Below are positions 17,880 to 34,336 of a DNA stretch of 64,000 nt, piece by piece. Each line of letters begins with the position of its first letter. Positions within the stretch are counted from its first letter, which is position 1. Location of the stretch: the NCBI RefSeq assembly GCF_965229315.1, contig NZ_CBDDJA010000002.1, positions 3,472,001-3,536,000 on the forward strand, written 5' to 3'. The notes under the pieces are model-generated. The model was not told the DNA's origin, did not search any database, and worked only from the letters and a program-made list of their open reading frames with translations. Source of the stretch: Pelomonas sp965229315. Its GTDB lineage: Bacteria > Pseudomonadota > Gammaproteobacteria > Burkholderiales > Burkholderiaceae_C. Both the position numbers and the translations under genes were made by a program.

Positions 17880-20255
17880 TCAGCCCGCCTGCGGGAGTGT
17901 CAAGCGCATCACGGTTCCGAGTGATCCGGTGCGGACCATCTCCGCGCTGCCGCCGTGCAGGTCCATCACGCGGCGCACGATGTACAGGCCCAGGCCGTGC
18001 GCCGCCTCGGTGCCGGTGCCGCCGCGGGCGCCGCGCGTGAACAGCCGCGGCAACAGCTCGCGCGAGATGCCGGGGCCGGCGTCGACCACCTCGAACTGCA
18101 GCGCCGCGGGCTCGTCGAAGTCCATCACGTGCAGCGTCACCGGCGTCGCGCCGGGCGAGTACTTCAGCGCGTTGGACAGCAGGTTGCGCAGCGCCAGGCG
18201 CAGCAGGCTCATGTCCATCAGCGCCGTGCGCGTGGCCGTGTGGCGGCGCAGCACGATGCGGTCGCGCTGCTCGCGCGGCAGGTCGGCGATGGTCACGGCG
18301 ATCAACGTGTCGATGTCGGTGTCCAGCCGCGCCACGCTGCCACCGCCGGCCAGCAGGCTGGCCGCGGCCAGCGTGTTGTCCACGCCGGCCAGCACCGTGC
18401 CCAGCACGGCCTGCGCGCGCGTGAGCCGCTCCTGCGCCTGGCGCTCACCGCGCCCGGCCAGGCTGGCCGCGGCGCTCTGCAAGGCGGCGCTGGCATTGTT
18501 CAGCGGCTGGCGCACCTCGTGCGCCAGCACGTCCAGCATCTCGGAGCGCTCGCTGAGCAACTGGTCCAGCTCCTGAACGTGGCGCTCGGTCTGGCGGCGC
18601 ATCTGCTGCTCCTGGGCCAGCTCGGCGCGGTAGCGCAGGTCGTCGGTGATGTCGTCCACCAGCGCCAGCGCGCGCAGCGGCCGGCCCTGGGCGTCGTACT
18701 CGGCGACGGCCGAGACCAGCACGTCGCGCAGGCTGCCGTCGGCACAGATGAGCTGCACCGGGCGGTCGCTGAGCTGGCCGTCGCGCCACAGGGCCGGGCG
18801 GTCGATCTCGCGCACCTGCTGCGCGCACTCGGGTGTCATGAAGTCTTCCAGCGCCCGGCCGATGACCTGCGGGCGCTGGTAGCCCAGGCGCTCCAGCCAG
18901 CGGTCCGACACGCTGAGCAGCCGGCCGCCCGCGTCCACCGAGTGCATCAGCGCCGGCGTGGACTCGTACAGCACGCGCAACCGCTGGCGGCTTTGCTCCA
19001 GCTCGATGGCGGCGCGGTGCTGCTCCGTGACGTCCTGGAACGCCCCCACCAGCCGCACGGGCACGCCGTCCTGCCAGTCGACCTGGCCCTGCGCCAGCAC
19101 CCAGATCTCGCGGCCCTTGGCGGTGATGAGCGGCAGCTCCAGGCTCCAGCCCTCGCCATGCTGGATGCCGCGTTGCACGGCCGACTCGATGGCCGGGCGC
19201 GCCTCGTCCTTGTAGTAGCCGAACGCCTCCTGCAGCGTGGGCCGGTGGCCGGGCGGGAGGTCAAGGATGCGGCAGACCTGGTCGCTCCAGACCAGCTCCT
19301 CGGTCTGCAGGTCCAGGCTCCAGCCGCCGATGCCCGCCAGGCGGCCCGTGCGGTCCAGCAGGGCCCGGCTGTCGCGCAGCTCGCGCTCGACGCTGATGCG
19401 CTCCGTCACGTCCTCGACGATGCCGACGAAGCAGCGCAGCACGCCCTCGCCGCACAGCACCGGACGCGCCCGCGCCCAGACCTGGCGCGGCCCGCCGCCG
19501 CGGCGCAGGCGGTAGCGCATCTCGAAGGGCAGCCGCTGCTCGACGCAGCGCTGCCACTGCTGGCGCACCGCGGCCGCATCCTCGGGCTCGACCATCGACA
19601 TCCAGCCAGCGCCGAGGCCGGCCTCGCCCGCCACACCGTAGATGCGCTGCCAGCTCGCATTCGTGTAGGTGACCTGGCCCGCCGCGTCGGCACGGAAGAT
19701 GCCGAGCGGCGCCACCTCGGCCAGCGCATGGAACGACGGCTCGTCGGGCGCGGCGCGCGCCAGGGCGCGCTCACGCATCATCAGCGCCTCGGCGGCGGCG
19801 CCGGCCAGCCGCGTCAGCGCCTCGCGCTGCGCGTCGCTGAGCTGGCGTGCCTGGAAGTCCACGACGCACAGCGTGCCCGGGTGGCTGCCGTCATCCAGCC
19901 GGATCGGCACGCCCGCGTAGAAGCGCAGCGAAGGGTTCGCCAGCACGTCGGGGTGATTCCTGAAGCGCTCGTCCAGCCGCGCGTCGTTGACCTCGAACAG
20001 CCCGTCCGACAACAGCGCATGCGCGCAGAACGTCTGCGTTCGCGGGGTCTCGCTGCGGCCGATGCCCACGGCGGCCTTGAACCATTGACGGCGCTCGTCC
20101 AGCAGGCCCAGCAGCGCCACCGGCGTGCCGCAGATCTGCGCGGCCAGCGCGGTGATGTGGTCGAACAGCGGCTCGGGCTCGCTGTCCATGACCGCCAGCG
20201 CGGCCAGGCGGGCCAGGCGGCGGTCTTCGTCGGCAGGCAGTTCGGGCGTCACCAT
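17880..20255 (-). CDS. GAF / multi-PAS sensor histidine kinase
   Basis: The 791-residue protein has no TM helix. An N-terminal GAF domain (about 15-165) is followed by three PAS domains (about 175-295, 300-420 and 425-545), a histidine-phosphorylation helix with LAHEVRQPLNN and a HATPase domain with NLLSNALKYSPG, DAGPGI and GLGLYIVRRVMDLHGG. The HEVRQPLNN box is a variant of HELRxPLT common in this lineage. It should autophosphorylate in response to a cytoplasmic signal such as redox or a small ligand. No regulator is directly adjacent; the regulator at 14434 is the nearest. Start is the ATG at 20253-20255. Confidence 0.92.
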   Translation of the reverse strand: MVTPELPADEDRRLARLAALAVMDSEPEPLFDHITALAAQICGTPVALLGLLDERRQWFKAAVGIGRSETPRTQTFCAHALLSDGLFEVNDARLDERFRNHPDVLANPSLRFYAGVPIRLDDGSHPGTLCVVDFQARQLSDAQREALTRLAGAAAEALMMRERALARAAPDEPSFHALAEVAPLGIFRADAAGQVTYTNASWQRIYGVAGEAGLGAGWMSMVEPEDAAAVRQQWQRCVEQRLPFEMRYRLRRGGGPRQVWARARPVLCGEGVLRCFVGIVEDVTERISVERELRDSRALLDRTGRLAGIGGWSLDLQTEELVWSDQVCRILDLPPGHRPTLQEAFGYYKDEARPAIESAVQRGIQHGEGWSLELPLITAKGREIWVLAQGQVDWQDGVPVRLVGAFQDVTEQHRAAIELEQSRQRLRVLYESTPALMHSVDAGGRLLSVSDRWLERLGYQRPQVIGRALEDFMTPECAQQVREIDRPALWRDGQLSDRPVQLICADGSLRDVLVSAVAEYDAQGRPLRALALVDDITDDLRYRAELAQEQQMRRQTERHVQELDQLLSERSEMLDVLAHEVRQPLNNASAALQSAAASLAGRGERQAQERLTRAQAVLGTVLAGVDNTLAAASLLAGGGSVARLDTDIDTLIAVTIADLPREQRDRIVLRRHTATRTALMDMSLLRLALRNLLSNALKYSPGATPVTLHVMDFDEPAALQFEVVDAGPGISRELLPRLFTRGARGGTGTEAAHGLGLYIVRRVMDLHGGSAEMVRTGSLGTVMRLTLPQAG

Positions 20256-20303
20256 GGGTGACAGCTTAGGGCCTGTTCACGCGGAGTGCGGCAAGATGCA
20301 GGC

Positions 20304-20855
20304 ATGGACGAGCACGAAGTCGATGCGCTGATCGCCCGCGTCAACGCCGGTGAAGCCGGTGCACAGGACGCGCTGTTCGCGACCGCCTACCCGGCGCTGC
20401 GCGAACTCGCGCGCACCCGGCTGCGCGACGGCGGCGGCCATGCCGGCGGCCTGCACACCACGCAGCTGGTACACGAAAGCTACCTGCGCCTGGCGCGCAG
20501 CCAGCGCCTGAAGCCGGAGAACCGGCGCGAGTTCTTCGCCTACGCGGCACGCGTCATGCGCGAGTTCATCGTCGACACGCTGCGCCGCCGCGAGGGCAGC
20601 GGGGCCGGCGAGGCGTTGACGCTGGACACGCGCATCGAAGGCGAGCAGCCGCAAGGCCAGGACGAGGTGCTGAAGGTGCACGAGGCGCTGGCCTCGCTGC
20701 AGGCCGTGGAGCCGCGCCTGGCGCAGGTGGTCGAGATGCGCTACTTCGGCGGCTACACCGAGGTCGAGATCGGCGAGGTGCTGGGCCTGACGGAGCGCAC
20801 CGTGCGCCGGGATTGGGACAAGGCCCGCCTCATGTTGCTGGCCCTGCTGCGCTGA
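20304..20855 (+). CDS. ECF-type sigma factor (TIGR02999-like)
   Basis: The 183-residue protein is an extracytoplasmic-function type sigma factor: region 2 runs through LHTTQLVHESYLRLARSQ and REFFAYAARVMREFIVD, and region 4 through VVEMRYFGGYTEVEIGEVLG with the recognition helix TERTVRRDWDKARLML. This subgroup is typically encoded next to a Ser/Thr kinase rather than an anti-sigma factor, and that is the arrangement here (kinase at 21093). I use the ATG at 20304; a GTG at 20286 would add six residues. It redirects RNA polymerase to an unknown regulon, probably under control of the kinase. Confidence 0.92.
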   Translation: MDEHEVDALIARVNAGEAGAQDALFATAYPALRELARTRLRDGGGHAGGLHTTQLVHESYLRLARSQRLKPENRREFFAYAARVMREFIVDTLRRREGSGAGEALTLDTRIEGEQPQGQDEVLKVHEALASLQAVEPRLAQVVEMRYFGGYTEVEIGEVLGLTERTVRRDWDKARLMLLALLR

Positions 20856-20864
20856 GATGATGCC

Positions 20865-21080
20865 GCCCCTCGCCCCCTCGCGCCACGCTGAACGCGGACG
20901 TGCCCGGTCGGTCTTGCAGACCGCGCAGCCGACACAGCGGCTGCTCTTCGGCAGGCATGGCAAGTCCACTGGACTTGTCGTGTCCGGCCTCAGCCCCCGA
21001 GGGGACGGCGCTGCTCGCGGCATTGAGCCGCGAGCGCATCGCCAGACGGGCCGGCTCGGGAGCGGCCCAGCGCTCGTCCC
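20865..21080 (+). repeat. Multi-hairpin intergenic repeat, full copy 2
   Basis: It starts CGCCCCTCGC just after the sigma factor stop and ends GCGCTCGTCCCGAG, 12 bases before the kinase start. The first hairpin pairs CAGCCG with CGGCTG; the central one at 20961-20977 pairs CAAGTCCA with TGGACTTG around a single C; then come CCCCGAGGGG and a GCTGC..GCATT region that pairs less well. The stem letters differ from copies 1 and 3 but the pairing is kept. Confidence 0.85.
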
Positions 21081-21092
21081 GAGATCACCCAC

Positions 21093-23927
<2,835 letters not shown>

Positions 23928-23958
23928 GGCCTGATCGTGCGGGCCGCATCGAACACGC

Positions 23959-26640
23959 TCAGCGCCCTTCGCCCAGCGTGCGCACCCAGAACGCCTCGTA
24001 CTTGCGGTGCAGCGACGCGGGCTTCACCACGCCGCCCAGCCCGTGCTCGCCGTCCGGGTCGAGGAAGAGCTCGACGAGCGATTCCTTGCCGGTGTCCAGC
24101 AGCTCCCGGTAGACGTTGACGGTGTCCTGGTAGAGCACGTTCGGGTCCTGCATGCCGTGCACCAGCAGCAGCGGCTTCTTCAGGCCGCGCGCCAGCGGCA
24201 GCAGCGAGTACTTGCGCAGGTTGGGCTTGCTGCGGTCCACCTTGCCGATGGTGCGGCCGCTGTACCAGCTGTTGTAGTTCTCCCATTCCGTCGGGCCCGC
24301 GCCGGCGATGCCGGCCGCGAACACGTCAGGCCGTGTGTACATCGTGTACTGCGTCTGGAAGCCGCCGAAGCTCCAGCCAGTCAGGCCGACGCGCGCACCG
24401 TCCACGCCGAACTGCATGGGCAGCAGCTTCGCCAGGTCTTCCAGGTCCTCGGCCTGCGGCTCACCGGGGCGCTCCCAGTTCGCGTCCGAGAACTTGCGGC
24501 CGTAGTTGCTGTGGCCACGCGGGTCCACCGCCACCACCACGTAGCCGTGCTTCGCGGCCATGTACATGCTGAACAGGTAGGCGGTGTTGTGGAAGCTGTC
24601 GACCTCGACGATGTGGCGGTCGTTCAGCGGGCCGCCATAGACGTAGACGATGGCCGGGCGCTTGTCGGCCGCGGTCCAGCCGGCGGGCTTGAAGGCGTAG
24701 GCCTCGATGCGGTCGCCATGGCGGTTGGTGAAGTTGAAGCGCTGGGGCTGCATCACGTTCACGGCCGCCCAGGCCTTGTCGCTGCTGTCGGTCAGCACCT
24801 GCGGCTGGCCCTTGCCTTCGCCGGAGATCAGCTTCAGCTCGGGGCGCTGCGCCCAGTTGCCGGCGTTGGCGCTGACCCAGCGGCCGTCCTCCGACGCCGC
24901 CGCACCGCGGTGGAACTCGCCGGCCCGGCCCAGCGCCTGCATGGCGCCGCTGGCCATGTCGACGCGGAAGACGTTCATCGCCGCGGTGTCGCCCTGGTTG
25001 GCCAGCACGAACATCGCCTTGCTGTCGGCCGTGAAGCCGATGACCTGGTGGGCCTCGAACTCGCCCTTGACCAGCGGGCGCAGCGCCTGCGTGGCCACGT
25101 CGATGGCATAGGGCTGGCGCCAGCCGGCCTCGTCCAGCGCCAGCACCAGCGTCCTGCCGTCGGGCGTGAAGCGCGGCTGCAGCACGTTGACCACCTCGTG
25201 GCCCACATCGCCGCGACGCTCCAGCACGACCTGGGGCTTGGCGTTCTCATCCGCCTGGCCCATGTAGACGCGCAGCAGCTCCTTCTCGCGCTCCCAGGTC
25301 GTGAACGCGTAGCGGCTGCCGTCGCGCGCCCAGGCGATGGGGCTGATCTCGAACCAGACGTCGCCACCCTTGTTCGTGAAGACCGGCTCGGGCTGCCTGC
25401 GCGGCGCCTCGCCCGCGGCGGGCACCTGGCGGATGTACAGCGCCAGCGGCTTCTCGGTGCGCTTGTCGTCCGACACCTCGCGGTTGACCTTCTTGGCCGT
25501 GGCCCAGCGGTCGTTGTAATTCATGATCTCGACCTGCTTGGCCGCGGGCGGCGGCGGCACTTTGCCGTCGGCGCCCGGCGGGTTCACCGGCGCGCGGGCC
25601 AGCAGCGACATCCAGCGGCCGTCCTCGCTGACAGCGGTCTGGTCGATGCGGTACTTCTTCTGCTCCTCGTCCGGAATGATCAGCTCGCGGTTCAGCACCT
25701 GCACGCCGGCCTGCCGGAAGTGGCTGCGCAGCACGCGGCTGTCGTCCATGTAGACGATGCCGGCGTCGTCCGGCGTGTAGGCCACCACGCGCAGATCGCG
25801 CTGCGTCGCCAGCAGCGCAGTGGGCGCCTTGTCGTCCGCCTTCCAGCGGTACAGGCCGCCGCGGTACTGGAACACCAGCTCGTCGGCCTTGCGTGCCCAG
25901 ACGAACTGCGCCACGCCCGGATACAGGTCGGCGTTCTTGAGCTTCTCGCGCACCAGCTTTTTCTTCAGCTCGTCGCGCAGCTCCCAGAGCTCCTTGTCCT
26001 TGTCGTCCTTCTTGGTGTCGTCCTTCTTGTCGGTGGCAGACGCGGCCGACGCCGGTGCGGCAGCGGGCACCGGCTTGCCGCCGCGCTTCGCGGCCAGCGC
26101 CGCCATCGCCAGCTTCTCGGCGTCGGCCTCGGCCTTGTCGGCGGCCTTCTGCGCGTCGTCCTTGGCCTTCTTCTCGGCCAGTTCCTTTTTCAGCACCTCG
26201 ATCTGCGCGGTTTCCCACTGCGACAGGTCGACCTTGTCGCCCCTCAGGTAGGCCTGCTGCGCGACCTCCCTGGCCTGGCGCTCGGTGTATTCGGTGTTGC
26301 GCTGCTTGAGCTTCCTGTCGAAGCGCGCCAGGTCCTCCGGCGCGTCGAACGCAGCCATCGCCTGCGGCGACGTGATGCGCTGCGTCTTGCCGGTGCGGGT
26401 GTCATGCACCCACAGGTCCGTGCCGGGCTCGCCGAACGGGTTCCACAGGTAGGCCAGGTAACGGCCGCTGCGGCTGAAGGCGGCGTCCTTGGCGTCCGTG
26501 CCCTTGTAGGGTTCGGCGCGGAAGATCTGTTCCAGCGTCGGGGTCGTGGCTGTAGCGGTTTGCGCTTGCAGTGGCGCTGCGGTCGACAAGGCGAGCGCAA
26601 AGGCCAGGCTGCCGAGGGCAGCGAAGGTGGCGGGCTTCAA
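23959..26640 (-). CDS. Exported S9 family prolyl oligopeptidase
   Basis: The 893-residue protein has a signal peptide (LAFALALSTAAPLQAQ), an N-terminal beta-propeller-like region and a C-terminal alpha/beta hydrolase domain. The catalytic Ser is at about 756 in GWSFGGFQ, Asp at about 827 in HGMQDPN and His at about 867 in DGEHGLGG. It should cut peptides after specific residues in the periplasm. The start is a TTG at 26640 with AGGAG six bases upstream. Residues about 120-235 form a Lys/Glu/Ala-rich insertion (LKKELAEKKAKDDAQKAADK then KKDDTKKDDKDKELWELRDE), likely a long helix or coiled coil that is unusual in this peptidase family. Convergent with the kinase gene. Confidence 0.9.
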   Translation of the reverse strand: MKPATFAALGSLAFALALSTAAPLQAQTATATTPTLEQIFRAEPYKGTDAKDAAFSRSGRYLAYLWNPFGEPGTDLWVHDTRTGKTQRITSPQAMAAFDAPEDLARFDRKLKQRNTEYTERQAREVAQQAYLRGDKVDLSQWETAQIEVLKKELAEKKAKDDAQKAADKAEADAEKLAMAALAAKRGGKPVPAAAPASAASATDKKDDTKKDDKDKELWELRDELKKKLVREKLKNADLYPGVAQFVWARKADELVFQYRGGLYRWKADDKAPTALLATQRDLRVVAYTPDDAGIVYMDDSRVLRSHFRQAGVQVLNRELIIPDEEQKKYRIDQTAVSEDGRWMSLLARAPVNPPGADGKVPPPPAAKQVEIMNYNDRWATAKKVNREVSDDKRTEKPLALYIRQVPAAGEAPRRQPEPVFTNKGGDVWFEISPIAWARDGSRYAFTTWEREKELLRVYMGQADENAKPQVVLERRGDVGHEVVNVLQPRFTPDGRTLVLALDEAGWRQPYAIDVATQALRPLVKGEFEAHQVIGFTADSKAMFVLANQGDTAAMNVFRVDMASGAMQALGRAGEFHRGAAASEDGRWVSANAGNWAQRPELKLISGEGKGQPQVLTDSSDKAWAAVNVMQPQRFNFTNRHGDRIEAYAFKPAGWTAADKRPAIVYVYGGPLNDRHIVEVDSFHNTAYLFSMYMAAKHGYVVVAVDPRGHSNYGRKFSDANWERPGEPQAEDLEDLAKLLPMQFGVDGARVGLTGWSFGGFQTQYTMYTRPDVFAAGIAGAGPTEWENYNSWYSGRTIGKVDRSKPNLRKYSLLPLARGLKKPLLLVHGMQDPNVLYQDTVNVYRELLDTGKESLVELFLDPDGEHGLGGVVKPASLHRKYEAFWVRTLGEGR

Positions 26641-26749
26641 GGGGGTCTCCTGAACTACCCCCTAGGGTTAGGGGCGACAAATTCTATGGAGCCGTTTTGC
26701 GAGTTCCATTCGTAACGCTTGGCCGGTTCCGCTTTCTGCCACGGCCCAT

Positions 26750-27346
26750 GCCGGGAGTCCCGCCCGGCGGCGGGGTAACTTTCTTCTGCGGGGCCAGAAG
26801 AAAGTCACCAAAGAAGAGGCCCTGAACCGCACACCAGCGCCACTTGCACGAGCTGCGCCGTGCAACAGCCGAAGGGCTGCTGCGGAGACGCGACCCGCTT
26901 CGCTCTCGCTGCTGTCTCTATCACCAACAGCGTCCATCGCACCACCTGCCCGCTGAACGCGCGGCTGCACGCCGGGCTCACCAGCAATACCGAAGGCAGC
27001 GTCGCTCGGGCGACGCGACGGCTCGTTCTCCTGGTAGGTTGGGGTGAGCGCAGCGAACCCCAACACCCGGTCACTCACCCCCGTGACATCACCGAGCGAC
27101 GCGGTATTGACTGGTAAGCCCGGCGTGCAGCCGGCGTTAATGGGCGTAAAGCGGCGAACCATGGCGCTCGTCATAGGGACAGCAGCGAGAGCACAGCGGG
27201 TCGCGTCTGGGCGCAACACCAAAGCAGCTTTGACCCCTGCCCACGGCACTTGGTGCTCGTGTGCGGTTCAGCGCCTCTTCTTTGGTGACTTTCTTCTGGC
27301 GCCGCAGAAGAAAGTTACCCGCCCGCCGGGGCGGAATCCCGGCAAC
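26750..27346. repeat. Large near-palindromic intergenic repeat, copy A
   Basis: This fills most of the 724-base gap between the S9 peptidase start and the small gene at 27390. Its ends are inverted copies of CCGGGAGTCC..GGCGGGGTAACTTT, each carrying a hairpin: on the left ACTTTCTTCTG pairs with CAGAAGAAAGT (26778-26805). Inside, GAACCGCACACCAGCGCCAC and its reverse complement, then GCGACCCGCTTCGCTCTCGCTG and its approximate reverse complement, face each other around a centre at 26952-27142. Open frames within it show no recognisable protein. The gap bases outside the repeat hold nothing I can identify. Confidence 0.85.
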
Positions 27347-27389
27347 TCAGCGCCGGATCATGAGGACCTTCGCAAAGGCAATCCTCAGC

Positions 27390-27665
27390 TCACCCCCCGG
27401 AGGTACCACGGTGTATGAGCAAAGCCTCACGGAGAAAGTCCCACGTCCAAGAGTGCGCCTCAGGCCCATCGTCGGTGAGCACGGCAATCTCAAATGATGT
27501 CCCGTCATCACTTCGACGTCCTTTTGCTCGGACACCGGGGGAATCCGCAGGCAATTCCAACCGCACAAGAATGTCGACCTCATCGCCCGGCTGAGCGCGT
27601 TCAATTCGACCAAAGCTATCCGATTTCCGAAAATCGACGACGTAGACGGGGTCCGAATGGTTCAT
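27390..27665 (-). CDS. Hypothetical protein, 91 residues
   Basis: I do not recognise a family. The product begins MNHSDPVYVVDFRKSDSFGR and reads as a soluble beta-rich protein with an acidic middle (QPGDEVDILVRLELPADSPG) and a C-terminal WTWDFLREALLIHRG segment. The ATG at 27665 has AGGAG five bases upstream, which supports translation. Base composition is less GC-rich than in most neighbours. It lies between the large repeat and uvrA on the same strand as both flanking genes, and its product is unrelated to either. It may have arrived with the repeat, but nothing in the sequence shows this. Confidence 0.6.
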   Translation of the reverse strand: MNHSDPVYVVDFRKSDSFGRIERAQPGDEVDILVRLELPADSPGVRAKGRRSDDGTSFEIAVLTDDGPEAHSWTWDFLREALLIHRGTSGG

Positions 27666-27687
27666 GGAGGCTCCTGATAGTGAGGAG

Positions 27688-27702
27688 TCTCAATTTTTGA
27701 GA
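27688..27702 (-). terminator. Small hairpin after uvrA
   Basis: TCTCAA and TTGAGA pair around three A/T bases in the 66-base gap between the uvrA stop and the small gene. The stem is short and lacks a following T-run on the minus strand, so it is only a possible terminator or leader hairpin. Confidence 0.25.
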
Positions 27703-27731
27703 AACGTAGCGCTACTCAACCAGCAGAATTT

Positions 27732-33350
<5,619 letters not shown>

Positions 33351-33546
33351 GGTGGGTTCAAAACGACAAAGGCGAGCAGTGTAGGGAGCGGCGTTGACGA
33401 AAACTGTCAGCACGCAGGCCGACCTGCCAGGCGGCGACCCACCGCATATTTGAGGGTCGTCGGTTGCGCGCGGCCCCGGCAACGGCAACAATGGCCGCGC
33501 CCGTCAAAGGGCTGATAACAACGAGTCGTGAATCGAGGACATGGGG

Positions 33547-34059
33547 ATGGACAAGTTGAGGCTGCCTGGGGCCGTGCTGTTGCAAGCGCCCGTCTGGCTG
33601 AGCGCTGGCGCTGACGGCACCGACGCCGATGCGCCTGACACCGCCCCGCGGGCCGTGCCCCTGGGCCGGCACCAACCCCAGGTGCTGCTGGTGGAAGACA
33701 ACCACATCAACCAGGTCGTCGCGCTCGAATTCCTTTCGCTGATGGGCCTGCAGGCCCGCCTGGCCAAGAATGGCCTGGAAGCGTTGGCGGCCTGCGCCGA
33801 CGCGGCCCCCGACCTCGTGCTGATGGACATCCAGATGCCGGGCATGGACGGCCTGGAATGCGCCCGTCGCCTGCGCGCGCTGCAGCGCGAGGGCACGCTG
33901 GCCCCCTTCCCCATCCTGGCGCTGACCGCGCATGCACTGGATGCCGACGTGGCCGCCAGCATCGACGCGGGCATGGACGAGCACCTGACCAAGCCGCTGG
34001 ACTTCGTCGCGCTGCGCACCCGGCTGCAGCGCTGGCTGAAACTGCCCGAGCCGAATTGA
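33547..34059 (+). CDS. Orphan receiver-domain protein
   Basis: The 170-residue protein has an unconserved leader of about 40 residues and then one receiver domain: LLVEDNHINQ (acidic pair), phospho-acceptor Asp94 in LVLMDIQMPGMDG, a Thr in LALTAHAL and Lys in LTKPLDF. The EDNHINQ pattern and ending are those of receiver domains at the C-terminus of hybrid histidine kinases, but no kinase is fused or adjacent. It may be a diffusible phospho-sink or a remnant of a hybrid kinase. The ATG at 33547 has GAGG eight bases upstream, better spaced than the ATG at 33541. It is divergent from uvrA, whose start is 196 bases away. Confidence 0.85.
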   Translation: MDKLRLPGAVLLQAPVWLSAGADGTDADAPDTAPRAVPLGRHQPQVLLVEDNHINQVVALEFLSLMGLQARLAKNGLEALAACADAAPDLVLMDIQMPGMDGLECARRLRALQREGTLAPFPILALTAHALDADVAASIDAGMDEHLTKPLDFVALRTRLQRWLKLPEPN

Positions 34060-34060
34060 G

Positions 34061-34273
34061 GCCCCTCGTCCGGCCGCGCCGCTGAACGCGTGCGCGGCCG
34101 GCCGGTCTTGCAGACCGCGCTGCGGCAACGCCGCAGCTCTTCGGCAGGCACAGTGCGCCCACTGGGCGCACTGTGTCCGGCCTCAGCCCCCGAGGGGACG
34201 GCGATGCCGGCGGCATCGAGCCGCCAGCACATCGCCAGCGCGGGCCGGCTTGGGGCGGCCCGACGCTCGGCCC
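34061..34273 (+). repeat. Multi-hairpin intergenic repeat, full copy 3
   Basis: It begins GCCCCTCGTC two bases after the receiver gene's stop and ends GACGCTCGGCCCGCAAG, 63 bases before the CoA ligase start. Hairpins in order: CTGCGG/CCGCAG near 34120-34136; a perfect central stem at 34149-34175 with arms CACAGTGCGCCCA and TGGGCGCACTGTG; CCCCGAGGGG; and GATGCC/GGCATC with GGC loop. This copy has the longest perfect central stem of the three. Confidence 0.87.
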
Positions 34274-34336
34274 GCAAGTGATGCACGACGGCCGCGGCCC
34301 CGGGGTCTCGTGGCGGGCTTCGATAATCGCGCGGCC

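Noticed and set aside
26668..27249. Open frames within the large repeat at 26750 (and at 60165-60815)
   Set aside because: They consist of translated inverted repeat, are interrupted differently in the two copies, and show no family.
33351..33546. SOS (LexA) box upstream of the tandem uvrA
   Set aside because: No CTGT-N8-ACAG-like sequence is present in the divergent region.
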